Assembly (NCBI RefSeq): GCF_019320115.1
Contig: NC_089581.1
Span: 95,106,802 to 95,170,801 of the forward strand
Length of the DNA stretch: 64,000 nt
Direction: 5' to 3'
Origin: Miscanthus floridulus
Lineage: Eukaryota; Streptophyta; Magnoliopsida; Poales; Poaceae
Each line of letters starts with the position of its first letter. Position 1 is the stretch's first letter. Shown one piece after another: positions 21,607 to 33,360 of this stretch. Both the position numbers and the translations under genes were made by a program. The notes under the pieces are model-generated. The model saw only the letters and a list, made by a program, of their open reading frames with translations, was not told the DNA's origin and ran no database searches.

Positions 21607-23067
21607 ATGGCTGACGAGTCATGGAGGGTGCCAACCCCAGTGCAAGAATTGGCGGCAGGCGTGGTGGAACCACCGAGCCAGTTCGTGCTGCAGGAGCAGG
21701 ATCGTCCTGAAAGCCTGCTATTGGCCACTCACATGCCGGAGCCCATTCCCGTCATAGACCTCAGCAGGCTGCCGGCTGCCGATGAGGCTTCCAAGCTCCG
21801 GTCAGCACTGCAGACCTGGGGACTCTTCCTGGTGAGTCGTTCAGTTCATTATCTTCCCATTTGCATCGTGCAGTGCTTGCTTGCTCAGCCACGGACCAAC
21901 AGCATCGTCTACTTTGTGCAGGTTACCAACCATGGGATAGAAGCATCTCTGATGGACCATGTGATGGCCGCATCACGAGATTTCTTCCACCAGCCGCTCC
22001 AAGAGAAGCAGAAATTCAGTAACTTGATAGGCGGCAAGCGGTTCCAGATGGAAGGTTATGGCAATGACATGGTGACATCCCAAGATCAGATACTCGACTG
22101 GCAAGATCGGCTGCAACTCAGGGTGGAACCAGAAGATGAGAGGAACCTTGCTTATTGGCCCAAACACCCTGACTCCTTCAGGTTATCTACTCGTTTAGTC
22201 GAAATTTCTTCTCCTTATGTCATTGAAGGATCGGAACACTGAAACTCCAGGGGAGAGGAGTGGGGTGTTGAATGAACGCGAAGAACCTGAAAAAAAAATT
22301 AGCAAATAATTCTCTTGAATGAACTATTGTACGGCCTTTGCTTGCAGGGATCTTCTGCACGAGTATGCATCAAAAACCAAGAATGTTAGGGACAATGTCC
22401 TACGAGCGATGGGCAAAATTTTGGAGCTTGGCGAAGATTATTTCATCAGCCAGATTGGGGAGAAAGCCCCAGCAATTGCCAGGTTCAACTATTACCCTCC
22501 GTGTCCAAGGCCCGAGCTGGTCTTTGGCATTAAGCCTCACTCTGACGGTGGCGCTGTCACGATACTTCTCGTTGACAATGATGTTGGGGGCCTGCAAGTT
22601 CAAAAGGATGGCATTTGGTACACTGTTCCATCCAAACCTCACACGTTGGTTATCAACTTGGGAGACTCCATGGAGGTAGGCATCTGAAAATCCAAGTCGT
22701 TTCCTCACTGGAATCTTCATAGAGTCACTTCTTCTTTTGTTAAGAGAAACAGAGAGAGTCTATAATTATGCAAATGCGAGTTCCTAAATGCAGTGCTGAA
22801 TTCGATTGTGAAATTCTGACACAGATAATGAACAATGGGATCTTCAAAAGTCCGGTGCACAGGGTTGTGACGAATGCAGACAAGGAGAGACTCTCACTGG
22901 CCATATTCTACGGCGTGGAAGGTCAGAAAGTGCTTGAGCCAGCGGCTGGTTTGCTGGGCAAGGAGCGACCAGCACAATACAGGAAAATTAAGGCCGCAGA
23001 CTACATTGTTGGGCTCCGTCAAGGAATTGCGAAAGGACAGAGATTTATCGATACTTTGAAGATCTAA
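21607..23067 (+). CDS. 2-oxoglutarate/Fe(II)-dependent dioxygenase (SRG1/NCS-like, DOXC class)
   Basis: Four exons with consensus splice sites: 21607-21831, 21922-22181, 22348-22675 and 22825-23067. They join to 351 residues, the normal family length, with no lesion. The N-terminal DIOX_N domain contains IPVIDLSRLP and VTNHGIEASLMD. The 2OG-Fe(II) oxygenase domain has YYPPCPRPELVFGIKPHSDG (iron His and Asp of HxD), NLGD, a second His in SPVHRVVTN, and the 2-oxoglutarate-binding RLSLA (RxS). Such soluble enzymes hydroxylate, demethylate or desaturate small specialised metabolites or hormones; the substrate cannot be read from sequence. It closely resembles proteins annotated as SRG1 or S-norcoclaurine-synthase-like in grasses. 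It is the only clearly intact ordinary gene in the window. Two bases after its stop lies the target duplication of a large palindromic element, so the 3' UTR is interrupted or replaced. Confidence 0.95.
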
Positions 23068-23069
23068 GT

Positions 23070-24135
23070 TATTATTAAGGGTAAAGTATAATTTACACCC
23101 TCCAACTATCGCCAAAGTATAGATTTCAACCTCGAACTTTAAAACCGGATAACTTTGACCCTCCAACTCTTGAAAAAGTTCAACTTTCATCCTTCAGGGC
23201 GGTTTTGCGTATGAACAATACTTTTGATATTTCCAGGAGGCGCCGAAATTTTATATTATTTTTTTAAGCATCTTAACGTCCTTAAATGAAAAAACTCAAA
23301 ACTACAAAGTTGTAGATCTCATTGAGAGCTACAACTTTGGTATAAAAAGTATTTTCATTTAACTCCATACAAATAATATATTAGTGCTCTAATGCGGCAA
23401 GCGCTAGTTGGCGATTATTATGGTGCTGAAATTTTATATTATTTTTTCGAGCATCTTACTGTCCTCAAATGAAAAAACTCAAAACTACAAAGTTGTAGAT
23501 CTCATCGAGGTCTACAATTTATATATAAAAATTATCTTCATCCGCCATCGTATTGAAGGGTTTTCTATTTTTTAAAAATTAGAGTCTCATCACGAGACAA
23601 AATATATTGTCGTGTGATGAGACTCTAATTTCAAAAGATAGAAAACCCTTCAATACGATGGCGGATGAAGATAATTTTTATATGTAAATTGTAGACCTCG
23701 ATGAGATCTACAACTTTGTAGTTTTGAGTGTTTTCATTTGAGGATAGTAAGATGCTCGAAAAAATAATATAAAATTTCAGCACCATAATAATCGCCAACT
23801 AGCGCTTGCCGCATTAGAGCACTAATATATTATTTGTATGAAGTTAAATGAAAATACTTTTTATACCAAAGTTGTAGCTCTCAATGAGATCTACAACTTT
23901 GTAGTTTTGAGTTTTTCATTTGAGGACGTTAAGATGCATAAAAAAATAATATAAAATTTCGGCACCTCCTGGAAATATCAAAAGTACTGTTCATACGCAA
24001 AACCGCCCAGAATGATGAAAGTTGAACTTTTTCAAGAGTTGGAGGGCCAAAGTTATCCGGTTTTGAAGTTCGAGGTTGAAATCTATACTTTGGCGATAGT
24101 TGGAGGGTGTAAATTATACTTTACCCTATTATTAA
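23070..24135. mobile_element. 1,048-bp nearly full-length palindromic MULE-type MITE with 9-bp target duplication
   Basis: The element (23079-24126) begins GGGTAAAGTATAATTTACAC and ends with the exact inverse. The two arms of about 520 bp are near-perfect reverse complements, meeting around 23603 with almost no loop (CATCACGAGACAAAATATATTG region). TATTATTAA flanks both sides (23070-23078 and 24127-24135). A 9-bp duplication points to Mutator-type insertion. There is no coding content. A transcript through it would fold into a very long hairpin. Confidence 0.93.
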
Positions 24136-24874
24136 TATCTTTGTCTAAACATGATTCAGTGAATGGTGAATGCACAAGGATAATAAAGAGCTGCTTTGCT
24201 GATTGTGAAGTCAGATTGGAGTCCCAGTCAATGTTCAATGTCCATGCTGTAATGCATTGTCACATTGTTATACATACATGCTCACTAGAATGTGGAAAAG
24301 ATGTAATCCTGCTCATGTTATTAAATTTGGGGCATCAATAAATGATAATATGAATACCTATGCATGGTGAGTTGACAAGGTTGAGATGTACCGTTGACAA
24401 TTGACATTGTGGATGATGAGTGATTGTCAAGTTGAGATTATTGAGATTTTGTTGAGTGGGTTCTAGCGTGACTTGAACTAACCAACATGTCGAGTTAGTG
24501 TATGTGGTGCAATATGTCTCGGTTGTGTTGGTGGTTGATGACGAGGGAAAAGGTCAAGAGAAGGTTTGTGCCGATGTACCACGTGCAGCGAAGGGCGGAC
24601 TAGGACGCTTGGACCGAGGGACCGAGGCCGAGACGACCATGGGTGGTCCACATCAAGCACAAGGACGACAAGAGGATTTGCAGAAGGGGTGAAGATGGCA
24701 TTGACCCAAGTCAAGGTGGGTTCAAGACAAGTCAAATGAGGGCCACGAATGAATTGGAGATCGTTGGCTGAGGACGAAGTGGATATGCATCGACATTGGG
24801 TGATTTGACAGTTTCAGCCTTAAACAATGAGCAAAAGGTTTCTTTGTTTCGGTCTCAAAACCGGGGTAGCAAAT

Positions 24875-25065
24875 CGGAGACACTGTTCGCCTAAACGGTC
24901 GTTTAGCCTGTTTAAACACCGTGTAAACGCTACACGGTAGTGCTCCGTTTCCGTTTAATCACCCGTTTACCCCGTTTAATTGGCCGTTTTGCCCGTTTAA
25001 TGGGACGTTTTGCCCGAATAATGGCTAAACGGTATGTGACTGACTATTTACCGTTTAGCGTTTAG
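24875..25065. repeat. GTTTA/TAAAC-rich repeat block, hAT-like subterminal motif
   Basis: The CGTTTA/TAAACG motif recurs more than ten times in 190 bp in both orientations (CCTAAACGGTCGTTTAGCC, CCGTTTAGCGTTTAGG). Such clustering is typical of subterminal transposase-binding repeats in small hAT-type elements. No target duplication was identified. Confidence 0.45.
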
Positions 25066-25922
25066 GAAAACAATTCGGAGGACACATGTCATGTCATGAA
25101 GCTTGTGTCAAGGTGAAGCAAAGTCATGAAGGCACTGTGCCAATCCCATGGATGAAGAAAAATCTAGACCATTTTGCCCCTCGGGTATGTAAGTATTAGG
25201 TGCTATTGGTATTTTAGTCTTTTGCCATGTACCCTATTTATATGGATGTTGCTAGTTGGGTGAGGTATATCTAGCAACCCTAATTTCAGTTTCCATACAT
25301 TAGCCAAGTGCTCAAGGCAATAGAGGCTAGCATAGGAGTTGCAATTATCTTGATCTAGTTTTTCAAATTCTAGTGGGAGGATGATAGGAGGCTGAACTTA
25401 GATTGCATTGATGAATTCCTCATAATTCAATCGAAGGTTGTTGGTTCAATTTCATGCTCCCATATCTTTCCCACTTGAATTAAAGACAAGATTTCTCTTT
25501 TCAAGAAATTTTGAACCCCTTTTCAATGGATTTTGTACCCGCTGCTTTGGCTTTATCTACCAAGTCACCCCTCCAAAAACCCTCTGCTTTTTCTTCTTTT
25601 GGTCGATGAAAATCTTTGAACTAAAGTTCTTGGGGTGCTCTTGACTGATTTATTTGTGCCTCGAGGTCTTGGAAATATATATGGGCATGTCCTTCAACAG
25701 ATTTGACTCGAGCTCCTCAAATTCCTGATTTGAGGTTTCTTGACAGAACTCCAATTTGAGAGAGACATTTCAAAATTCTTGGTCAAGCTTGAACATTTTT
25801 GAAAAGATCTCTTGGGAATATCTTCACCATGGGGTTAAAAAAGGTGTGCGGAAATTTCAAGATTTTTGGCGGTCCTTTGATCAATATTTGGATTTTCCCC
25901 CCTTGTTTTTTATTTCTATTTG

Positions 25923-26036
25923 GTGCGTAACTTACGGACTTGAGTGTGAAACTTATGGACTTGAGTGCATAACTTATGGACATTTGTGCGTAACTTACGG
26001 GCTTGAGCAAACCTCTGAACTTTGTTGTGTAACTTC
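25923..26036. repeat. 21-bp imperfect tandem repeat
   Basis: About five diverged units of GTAACTTACGGACTTGAGTG. The open frame over it reads as a repeated (C/E)xTYGLE heptapeptide, but nothing else suggests a protein. Confidence 0.6.
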
Positions 26037-26229
26037 TGCACCTTAGCCCTTAAGTGTTGTTCTAACTCATTGTTACTTCCACTTTGCCTCTAGACCTTCC
26101 TAGCACTGTTCTCGAATTTTATAGTCACTTTATGGCTATGGGGTATTATATTGCAATAAGAGAAGTGTTTGGGGTGAAATTTAGGACGTGTGGCTAACTT
26201 GAGAGTTTTTGGCCCAAATTACAGGGTTT

Positions 26230-27650
26230 TCAGGAAGCTGTGCAGCAAAATTGGTGTGCTCCTGTGATCAGCTCATGCCCAGTTGAGCGTGTTCCTGAAG
26301 CTGAAACGATTAAGGGTCTTAAAAAATGGAGTCATAGGAGGATTGGAAATATAAAACTGCAGGTACAAATTGCTAAAGAAATTAATTACCGGCTTGAAGT
26401 GGCTAGAGACTCCAGACCTCTCAACAATGGTGAGGATTGGCTGCGGAAAAAGCTTAACCTCCATTGCCTTGGTTTGGCATCACTCGAGAGAACCATTACT
26501 CGCTTGAGACCACGGATCAGTTACCTGAGGGCGGGTGATGCAAATACTTTCTTTTTTTCACCAGCACTCTCAGTATAGAAAAAAGAAGAATTTTATTGGA
26601 AAGCTGTTGGTGGGTGACCGGGTCATTTCTGACCAAGCCAGAAACAGGAGCTTGTTTCAGAATCTATGAAAATCTCCTTGGTCCACCTCATGACAGAGAG
26701 GTCACGTTTGATCTACCTAGCTTCCATAATCGGCATCATGATTTATCTCACTTGGAGGAGGATTTCTCTCAAGAGGAGATATGGGCGGTGAGGAGGATTT
26801 CTCTGAAGAGGAGACATGGGCAACAATAAGAGATCTTCCACTAGATAAAGCTCCAGGACTGGATGAGTTCACGGGTCGATTCTATAAATCTGGTTGGAAT
26901 TTCATCGAAGGTGATATAATGGCTGCTATTCTAGAAATTCAGCAAGGGTTCCATTTTAAGTTCAGGCTCCTCAATACAGCATTCATCACCCTCTTGCCTA
27001 ACAAGGCTGATGCCACACAAGTGAAGGATTTTAGGCCAATAAGTCTCATCCACAGTTTCGCCAAACTGGTGGCTAAGGCAATGGCTAATCGTCTTGCTCC
27101 TGTTTTGCCCAATCCGGTTCGAAAGGTTGGAATATTCATGATAATTATCTTTTTGTGTCCAACAGATGGCCAAAGGTTTGCATAGTAAGAAAGAGGCTCA
27201 CGTTCTCCTTAAGTTGGACATCTCAAAGGCTTACGTTCTCCTTAAGTTGGACATCTCAAAGGCTTTTGATTCGGTGGCTTGGCCCTTTCTCTTGGAGGTT
27301 TTATCTCATCGGGGCTTCGGCCTTCGTTGGTGCAATCTTCTTTGCCTTCTACTGTCAACAGCCCCCACTCAGATCTTGGCCAATGGGGATCCAGGTCCTA
27401 ACATTGTCCATCGACGAGGGCTTCGTCTAGGGGATCCTTTTGTCTCCGATGCTGTTTATATTGGTTATTTCACTCATTTGCTGGGCCACTCAGTTGGGAT
27501 TTCAGCAACCTCTTGCAATGGAGCGTGTGCAGCACCGTATCTGTCTATGCTGATGATGTTGTCATGTTTTCTTGGCCAAACACTAATTATCTTAACCTCA
27601 TCAAGCTGCTGGATCTTTTTGGTCAGGTCTTTGGATTAGTTGAAACACAC
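26230..27650 (+). pseudogene. LINE (L1-type non-LTR retrotransposon) ORF2 remnant
   Basis: Pieces in all three plus frames follow the order of a plant L1 ORF2. First is the endonuclease-RT linker (LNLHCLGLASLERTITRLRP, YLRAGDANTFFF). Then come reverse transcriptase motifs: LPLDKAPGLDEFTGRFYK, LLPNKADATQVKDFRPISLI, LLKLDISKAFDSVAWPFL, and the catalytic YADD (VYADDVVMF, near 27550). Frameshifts and a stop near 26577 break it. Two short tandem duplications lie inside the coding sequence (35 bp near 26758, 33 bp at 27200). There is no 5' UTR, no complete endonuclease and no poly(A) tail, so it is a truncated dead copy. Confidence 0.88.
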
Positions 27651-27849
27651 CATACATCAAATGTCACGCTCTTTCTGATAGATAAGCCTAGTGCTAAAGC
27701 ACTTATATCTTACTTTTCCTGCACTTTTTACTTTTTTTTTTTTGCTTCCAAGCTAGTGATAAGAATATGCTCAGTATCTACTTTATTGGTTGAAATATGC
27801 TGTAGCAAGTTGAAGTCCCCTTTGCCTATAAAGGGCAAGGGAGTGTCAT

Positions 27850-28786
27850 TATAAAAATAGGCCATTGCATTTTCATTCAATCCAAACGGCTAAGGGCCAA
27901 GCTGTCCTCTGGTAGTTCCATATCTGAATCTGAGATCCAACCGGGCCAACAATTTCGTGAACTTTAGGGGTCTGCTTATTTCAAAGTGGAAACAATTTCC
28001 TATTTGATAAGACTGCACAATGAGCATGTTAGATGGTGCTAACTAGACAGTAGAACCAGAGGAAATCCCATTGTTTAACAAAACTATTTAGCATAATTGC
28101 ATTGTTATTCTTTCTCTAGATGTAAGGCATGGTGACCGTACAATTGTGCAGTCTACAAAAAGTGCAGATTTCCTTATATCTGTATGGCAAGATGTTGCGG
28201 ACTTCATGTGAATATCACTATCACTTTCTGTATTTTTCCAATACTACAATCATGTGATTTCTTTTTCCTTTTTTGCATTATTTTTTCACACAATTCTGTA
28301 ACTGCAAAGTGGAAGTTGGGTACAACACAGAGCACAAAATGTTCACTAGACAACTAGTCAAAACACCAGTTTATTTACCATAGATTGAACTACTTGAAGT
28401 ATACGCTAGAGCAATCAATAGCAATATTTCTGTGGCAATTGAATATTTCTTTGTGATTCTGCCACTGATCTCGTAAGAACTAACGGTTAAGTGTAGAAAC
28501 GATGCACAGAGTAAAGAATCATGTCACTGGATGTTGAACCATTCCTATTTCTACCATTTCTTAGAGAGAATTCTTTAGAGATAATCTGTATCATGAAAAG
28601 CAATCCAAAATCAAAGTAGTAGAAGTAAAACCATGAGTAGTTATTGTGGAAATAGAACAGTAACTTCTGAAATTTTGTACAATTGGGACTATCATAATAT
28701 CTCTGAAACCTGCATAGCAAATATTTAAGTTTAGATCTTAAGAGAATACTAGATGATAGTAAAATAAATAATGGTGTATATCTTAC
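27850..28786. other. No gene recognised
   Basis: AT-rich intergenic sequence. No coding region, repeat or RNA gene could be supported. Confidence 0.4.
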
Positions 28787-30123
28787 ATGTATTGGCATCT
28801 CGGCAATGAGCAGACCACTGTTCTCTTCTAAAGCCTTGAGTGTAGCCACCTCGCCACCAACGACCATGTTAATCACAATTCCATCTGCACCATTCAAAGG
28901 CCATCAGCTACATCAAGGAGCATAAGATGTGAATTGAATCACTATTATCTTAATATACCTGCTGCCAAACATGTTGACATGCGTCTTAAGTAAGCTTCCT
29001 GCAAAACTCAGAGTTAATCTTCAGGTCACATGAGACATCACAAAAGTAGAACTGGGAGAGCCAGTGAAACTGCGTAACAGAAAAATATATACATATAAAG
29101 CAAAAGAGCATACAAAGGTTCATGGTTTGTGTAGCAAATGGAGTAAAAGGAACAAATATGCACAAAAATGTGGGTAAAGCTCACCTTCTTTGTGGGAAGC
29201 TCATAGTTTATCAGCACCCGTGCCATAAGGGGTGCCTCTGCCATCGCTGCCTGAGGCAAGCAAGCATCTGTTGCGACTACAATGCTTAGTTTTGAGCCAG
29301 TACTTTCAAGCCTAGAACTTTCGGCAATATTGGTAGCTTTAGTAGTTTGATTCCACTGGATTGTTTCTTGACGAAACTTCTCAAGAACAGATGCACGCCT
29401 CTGCTTCAGCTTGATCACTATACTGTACATAGAAGACCCATTAGTAATATGTTGATGTTGATGTTGATGTGAAGTAAAAGCCTCCTAATAGCGAGGATCA
29501 TAAACCTTTCAGACCTTGTGCAACAATTTCAGGGCACACAACAATATTTATGCTGGTAAACATCATAATTTTCAGAGAAAATATGCTGGATGAGGCATAT
29601 TACTTCCAAGCCACCAAGAATTTCAGAGAAAAATGAACAAAAGGAAATACTAGAGTTAGTTACAACTAGGTGGTGAAATTGTGTTTGTGAATTACCAGCG
29701 GTGACATTGACACAAAGGAGAGGTTGGCGACGGCAGCATAGACGGCATCAAGCTCATCACGGGAGGAAACACATGTTGCAATCGGCAGCCCACCGCGGCG
29801 ATCCGCGACAACCCCCAGGAGCTCCAAGAGTGTCCTCTGCGCACAATCACTTAATTAGCATAAATCATCATGAATCGAGACTAACCAAACAGTGGTATCG
29901 CAAAACTGCGCACAATCACTCAAATTAGTATCGGAGAGATGAAATCCAAGTGCACTGCCACAACTGCAAACGGAGCGAAGGGAGCGGGGAAAATAGATAC
30001 GCACCATCTTGAACTGGGTGCGGTCGACGGCGAGGTAGTAGTGGCGGCCGGGGCTGCGGACAAACGGGGCGCACGATTGAATCGAGGAAGCGACAGGTGC
30101 AGCTCCCTCACCTGGAATGGCAT
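28787..30123 (-). pseudogene. DEAD-box/eIF4A-like helicase C-terminal domain gene, frameshifted
   Basis: Minus-strand exons with good splice sites: about 30054-30005, 29836-29696, 29422-29185, 28998-28959 and 28884-28787. Joined, they give the second RecA-like domain of a divergent eIF4A-like protein: TLLELLGVVADRRGG, then SIVVATDACLP, ARVLINYELPTKK, EAYLRRMSTCLAADGIVIN, LLIAEMPIHV. These align in order with eIF4A motifs IV-VI (ITTD, VINYDLP, YIHRIGR, EMPMNV), although the arginine finger is not typical. The N-terminal ATPase domain is absent. One extra base near 29400 (GCAGAGGCGTGC) shifts the frame at the start of the third exon. The GC-rich 5' end (30000-30240) looks like a grass gene start. 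Likely a decayed gene or duplicate; the last exon is missing. Confidence 0.72.
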
Positions 30124-30324
30124 GGGGCCGCTGCAGGGGAGGTCGGGGAGGGCAGAGCGTCAGAAAAATCTGCGGCGGAGCCAGCGACGGCGGTCGGAGA
30201 CCTCATTGCGGTTCGCCGGGGAGGAGAGGATGTGGATTGTGGAATATTCCTCAACGATGCTTTTCGGGAAAGAAACAAGATTGACTATTTATTTACTATT
30301 TGCATGTCTTAAGATGAGCAAAAT

Positions 30325-30640
30325 TTCTACTAAGAGCACCTCTAGAAAACTTTACATACTAAACTAATAAATCTTGCAGGTTAACAAAATAAATAGCAAT
30401 CTTAAATTTTGTCCTTCTCCAACAATCTCATGTAATAGTTTCCTAAACGATCAATGCAAAAAAATCAACTCTAGCAAAATTTCTACTAAGAGCATCCCAA
30501 AAGTTTAGTATAATTTATATACACTAATAGATTATGCAAGTTAACAAAAAAAAATAGCAACCTTAAATTTTATCCTTCTCCAGCAATCTCATGTAATAGT
30601 TCCTTAAACAATTTGTACTGCAGAACCCCAAACTGTTTCT
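30325..30640. repeat. Imperfect direct repeat, period ~160 bp
   Basis: Two copies of an AT-rich segment sharing TTTCTACTAAGAGCA at the start, and GCAATCTTAAATTTTGTCC and CAATCTCATGTAATAGTT (30423 and 30584) further on. Probably part of a small nonautonomous element; no ends were defined. Confidence 0.65.
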
Positions 30641-31073
30641 AACTAATCAAACCTTTTTTAAATAATTTCTTTATTTTTTACCACTTTCTCATCTAGAACC
30701 TTTTATTTTCATAATATACGCCTACGTCTAATTTACTCTGTTTTTCCAAGCAAAAACGTCCAACCAGAAGTGAATACCAAGTTTCTACCGATTGCGGAAA
30801 CTTATAAGTTAAAAAGGGATATTTGGCAACTTTTTATGTTTAAAGAGCCTTTTTATCAAACTGTTGGAGGACATTTTTTTTCTTTTTACTAATATATCAA
30901 AATAAGGAGTTGTTTTACAAAACTAATGGAGATATGCTCTAGGGACCTTAAATTTGAGGACCCCTTAAATCTCTCCCTCATCCCTGATTACCGGGGCTCT
31001 AGAGGGAGCCCCTACTCTATTGTGTGTTTCTGTTTCTCCACCACATCTGTGCAGATCTGATCAACTCACCTTC

Positions 31074-32643
31074 TGTCGGTGTTTTGGTCCGGCAGGTCCT
31101 CAACCGACTAGTGAAAGTGTACTGCGTGCCCCTAATCCCGGATGGTGATGTAAAGAGACACAAGGTTTATACTGGTTCAGACAATAGGTGCCCTACGTCC
31201 AGTCTGAGAGAGCGATCTTGTATTCCTTGCACCGAGGTGCTTGTAGTAGGGGCTTACAAGTTGAGCGAGAGAGGGAGCTAGTCCAAGGTCTCTGCGTAGA
31301 GTGGCGTGGGGTGCTTGCGATGTTGATCTCTTGCAGTGAGAGAGCGTGTGTATTACAAAGCGTTGTGCGTTGCTTGCACGTATGTGTCTCCTTCCTAGAA
31401 GCGGCCCTGGTCACTCCCTTTTATAGTTGAAGGGAGGCACAGGGGCGGTACATGGATTTGTTACGTGGCGTTTTGTGAGCAGAGGCGGTATGTCCGAGCC
31501 CTGCAGCTCGTCACTATGGCGGCATGGTCGGTGGAGCAGTCTTGTCCTCGGTGCACTGGAGCAACACGCCGGTCACGCCTGATCCTGTGCGACGTGGGAG
31601 CTCCTGTGGTGGCATGCACGCCTTCTTCTGTTGGAGGCGTGCTGGTCACTGTATGTTTGACCGGCGCGGAGAGCCGAGGCTGGGTAGATGCGATGGCGCG
31701 GGTGTGCTGACTCTGAGGATACAGGAGCTTGGCCCTGTACACGACGTGGGAGCTCCTGCGGCTTGACGCAGGGCATGGCGCGTACTGCGGACGACATGCC
31801 GGTCCCAGAGTGCTGACAACGTGGAGAGCCGAGGCCCAGTCGGTGCAGAGGCTGAACCATTGTGGGGGGGCTCGGCGGGCGCGAGTCCCAAGGCTACAGG
31901 AGCCCAGAAGCGGATAGCCGAGGCTCGGAGGGAGCAGTTGGTCTTGTACGCTGATTCCGAGGCTACAGGGACCCGGACTTGACTTTCCAGGCCGCGATGT
32001 CCTTAGAGCAGGGGTTAGGCAGCACAGTGCAGCACAGGTGTCAGTCGTGGGCATAGTGCCGAGCACAGCGGCCGGTAACCCTCGCCCCGTCCTATCCCGA
32101 ACGGCATGGCGTCGATGTGACTCCCGTCTCGTCGGCCACTCCGCTGTATCGTGCCGCTGTTTGGCTGACGTCGCGGGAGTGGTTGGACGCGTTGGTGGGA
32201 TGTGACGTCCTGTCAGAGAAGTCGGTCAAGGCGGCGGTGATGGGGTTGATGCCGAGCCGGCCTCGAGCGAGTCGGTAACTGAGTGCTCGTCCGAGGCCTC
32301 ATGACGCGGGGCCTCGGGCGAATCGGAGAATAAGTACCTCATCCGAGGCCTTATGGCACAGGGCCTCGGGCGAGGCGGAGAATCGGTACCTCGTCCGAGG
32401 CCTTTTGGCGCGGGGCCTCGGGCGAGGCGGAGAACCGGTACCTCGTCCGAGGCCTCGTGGTTTCATTCTGGGCCGAGCCCGCTTCGGGTGAGCCTAGATA
32501 TTGTTCGAGGTGGTCCGGGTGGTCCAGCCGGGCCTCGGATAAGGTGGGGGTTTGCCGGTGGTTGTCTCTTGGCTTCGATATTTACAAGGTCTAAGTGATT
32601 TTTTCGGTTCTTGTTTAGGGGACCCCTTTTATGGTACCCGACA
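31074..32643. mobile_element. Solo LTR (1,570 bp) with 5-bp target duplication CCTTC
   Basis: It starts TGTCGGTGTTTTGG and ends GGTACCCGACA, so it is bounded by TG...CA within the inverted TGTCGG/CCGACA. CCTTC flanks it at 31069-31073 and 32644-32648. No internal retrotransposon sequence is present, so the element was lost by LTR-LTR recombination. Superfamily is not certain; Gypsy is likely. Confidence 0.92.
32235..32480. repeat. ~60-bp GC-rich tandem repeat within the solo LTR
   Basis: About four units built on GGGCCTCGGGCGAGGCGGAGAA and GGTACCTCGTCCGAGGCCT. Each can also form a local hairpin, because GCCTCGGGCGAGG is close to self-complementary. Confidence 0.8.
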
Positions 32644-32963
32644 CCTTCTCTGACCCAACGAGGCCACTGTTTGCCCGATGCCCACCATTAGCCTCCACCC
32701 CCGGCGAGGCCTTGGTAGCTAGAGGAGGGGCTGAGAGGTAGGCTACCTTGCAGCCAATAGCCGGTTGTATTATTAGTCTTGCTTTTAGAGCAGGTTAGTT
32801 TGTAGGTCAAACTGTGATATAGGTCCTATTTAGGGATGCAAACCACACAGTCAAGCCGCTAAAAGCATCTCTAGCGCTATCCTAATACATTCGCTATCTA
32901 GGGACAATAAGCAAGGCCCTGCGCCCCAAAAACGGTGGAGTTCTGAAAATTTTGGATCATTGC

Positions 32964-33060
32964 AGAAAGACCTGGAGATGCTAAGAAAGAATCTTGCTAC
33001 ACTACAGGAACTGGTGCAGATGATGTTGCTGTTAGAGAACTGACAAGGCAAATGAATGAA
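32964..33060 (+). other. Possible truncated exon next to the Pack-MULE-like element
   Basis: After an acceptor-like TCATTGCAG a frame reads ERPGDAKKESCYTTGTGADD and then VAVRELTRQMNEE up to the element. Beyond the element's other end (35720-35798) a frame reads LSKVSLVDLEIKVDSRFTYF and stops. This fits a coding sequence split by insertion, but I do not recognise the protein and the target duplication is not visible. Confidence 0.3.
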
Positions 33061-33360
33061 GAGAAAATTCCTTTATTGCCATTGAAAACTATAACCATCC
33101 CTTCATTGCCATTCAAAATTACATGATCCCTTCATTGCCATCAATTTTAGATTTTTTGTCCCCTCGTTGCCACTGCTGTTACAGAGGAGTCACAGCGTGA
33201 CTTCGCTCCCATTCTCGATGTCCAGACACCATCCGACGGTTCAAAAAAGTGCCTCCCAGCGGTGGTTGGGCTGATGTCACCATGCTGCCACGGCTGTGGT
33301 GACGGCGGCGGGAGGTAGGTTAGTCCATCAGTCAGTCAGGGGTGCGCCCCCACCGACTAC

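Larger units (their letters stand above)
24340..26230. other. Decayed retroelement-like sequence without genes
   Basis: No frame is convincing. 25190-25400 has an LTR-like look (TATA-like CCCTATTTATATGG, then leader-like sequence). Two local structures are described separately: a GTTTA-rich block and a short tandem repeat. The class of element cannot be fixed from sequence alone. Confidence 0.3.

Noticed and set aside
31461..32066. 201-codon minus-strand frame in the solo LTR
   Set aside because: Lies wholly within an LTR with exact ends and target duplication, and shows low-complexity composition.
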